A DNA stretch of 5,430 nt, taken from positions 1 through 5,430 of the forward strand of contig DASSWB010000132.1 in assembly GCA_035705495.1 (NCBI GenBank), read 5' to 3'. Position numbers and translations under genes: made by a program. Under the pieces are notes generated by a model, which did not search any database, was not told the DNA's origin, and was given only the letters and a program-made list of their open reading frames with translations. The DNA is from DASSWB01 sp035705495 (lineage in GTDB: Bacteria; Bacteroidota; Bacteroidia; Flavobacteriales; Flavobacteriaceae). Positions 4,589 through 5,430 of the stretch are shown one piece after another (the stretch's first letter is position 1; each line of letters starts with the position of its first letter).

Positions 4589-5430
4589 ATGAATTCAAAA
4601 CATTTTTACCTGCTTTTTGTATTCTTTTTTACTTCTTATTCATATTCACAAGTTGGGATTGGCACCCTCACTCCCGCAGAAAATGCCTTACTGGAAGTTG
4701 CATCTGATTCTCAGGGAATTCTGATTCCGAGAATGACCAAAGCGCAACGAGATGCCATAACTGTAAATTCCGAAAGTGAAGGTCTCTTGATTTATCAAAC
4801 TGATGATGCCGAAGGTTTCTATTTTTATAACGGCTCAACTTGGAGTGCAATAAATCCAGCATCAATGGTTGGGCATTGGTCCCCTTCAGGTGACGATATT
4901 TACAACAACAATGCACAGTACGTAGGAATTGGAACGGGAACGGCCATAACTGCTCCTTTGCATGTGAAAAGTAACGGTGGTACTTCTTCAGAAACCGAAA
5001 TTGTAGAATTATATAAAAATGATTTTTCGTCAGGTATTGGCAGCACTAGTGGAAATGGATGTGATTGGATATTATCTTCTGGAGAAGCTGTGAATAATGC
5101 AAATTGCAATCCTGATACAGATCAAGTTTTGACTGAAGGATCGTTTGCACCAACAACAACAAGCATTGAAATTTCCTTTGATTATAGTTTTCATACAGGT
5201 GATGGTATTGACTTTTTTAATGCTGTTTTGTTTAACCTTAACACGAACAGTATTGAAGCGACCTTGGTTCCTGATGAGGATACAGATATCACTACTTCTT
5301 TTTCCGGATCAATTACTGTTACAGCAACAAACAATTATGAGCTGAGGTTCCAACATAAAGCGAAAAAAAACAAGGGGGGTTACGCAACATTAGATAATAT
5401 TTTAGTAACCGAAGAAACTGTAACGGTGGT
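4589..5430 (+). CDS. Secreted flavobacterial surface protein with VGIGT segments and a beta-sandwich-like domain (partial, 3' end missing)
   Basis: 280 codons are visible and the frame is still open at the window edge. The first 20 residues are a Sec signal peptide: MNSKH, a hydrophobic stretch (FYLLFVFFFT), and a likely cut after SYS before Gln21. The mature protein starts QVGIGTLTPAENALLEVASD, then GILIPRMTKAQRDAI (43-57) and GLLIYQTDDAEGFYFYNGSTW (65-85). This block is found at the start of many exported flavobacterial proteins, some with tail-fibre-like repeats. A second segment, YVGIGTGTAITAPLHVKS (111-128), follows. From about 135 a beta-rich domain begins (LYKNDFSSGIG, ending near 265-273 with YATLDNILV), resembling jelly-roll carbohydrate-binding or adhesion modules. 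Cys158 and Cys173 could form a disulfide. Function is unknown; a cell-surface adhesin or binding protein is likely. The missing 3' end may encode a type IX sorting domain, repeats or an anchor. Confidence 0.85.
   Translation, partial: MNSKHFYLLFVFFFTSYSYSQVGIGTLTPAENALLEVASDSQGILIPRMTKAQRDAITVNSESEGLLIYQTDDAEGFYFYNGSTWSAINPASMVGHWSPSGDDIYNNNAQYVGIGTGTAITAPLHVKSNGGTSSETEIVELYKNDFSSGIGSTSGNGCDWILSSGEAVNNANCNPDTDQVLTEGSFAPTTTSIEISFDYSFHTGDGIDFFNAVLFNLNTNSIEATLVPDEDTDITTSFSGSITVTATNNYELRFQHKAKKNKGGYATLDNILVTEETVTV

Overview
This is an AT-rich window from a member of the Bacteroidota, most likely a flavobacterium of the Chryseobacterium/Weeksellaceae kind. Three things point there. The promoters fit TTG-N(17-23)-TAnnTTTG with no Shine-Dalgarno sequences. 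The antitoxin is of a type common in that group. The exported protein at the right edge has the VGIGT...GILIPRMT layout typical of flavobacterial surface proteins. The genus is an inference; no rRNA or other marker is present.

Left part (1-1125): a minus-strand VOC-family ring-cleaving dioxygenase ends in a TAATG overlap with a second minus-strand gene, of which only ten codons are visible. A divergent promoter region separates the dioxygenase from lpxH, with one good Bacteroidota-type promoter on each strand.

Middle part (1126-2662): lpxH (lipid A synthesis, plus strand) is followed by a minus-strand type II toxin-antitoxin pair with its own promoter. The pair lies between two copies of the 3' end of lpxH. 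One copy completes the intact lpxH; the other (2540-2661) is a headless, frameshifted fragment beside the recJ stop codon. The toxin-antitoxin module therefore looks like an insertion between lpxH and recJ that duplicated or replaced the lpxH tail. The toxin reading frame is cut by a TGA where the family motif DxRQNP expects Arg, and the motif continues in frame after the stop, so the toxin has probably lost its last 11 residues.

Right part (2662-5430): recJ (5'-3' single-strand DNA exonuclease) is complete on the minus strand. A 220-base AT-rich intergenic region carries a promoter for a plus-strand secreted protein that runs off the window. That protein has two VGIGT segments and the start of a beta-sandwich-like domain.

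Most genes are ordinary housekeeping or accessory functions. I see no phage, CRISPR, RNA gene or new multi-gene defence system. The most informative features are the repeat-flanked toxin-antitoxin insertion and the nonsense mutation in its toxin.
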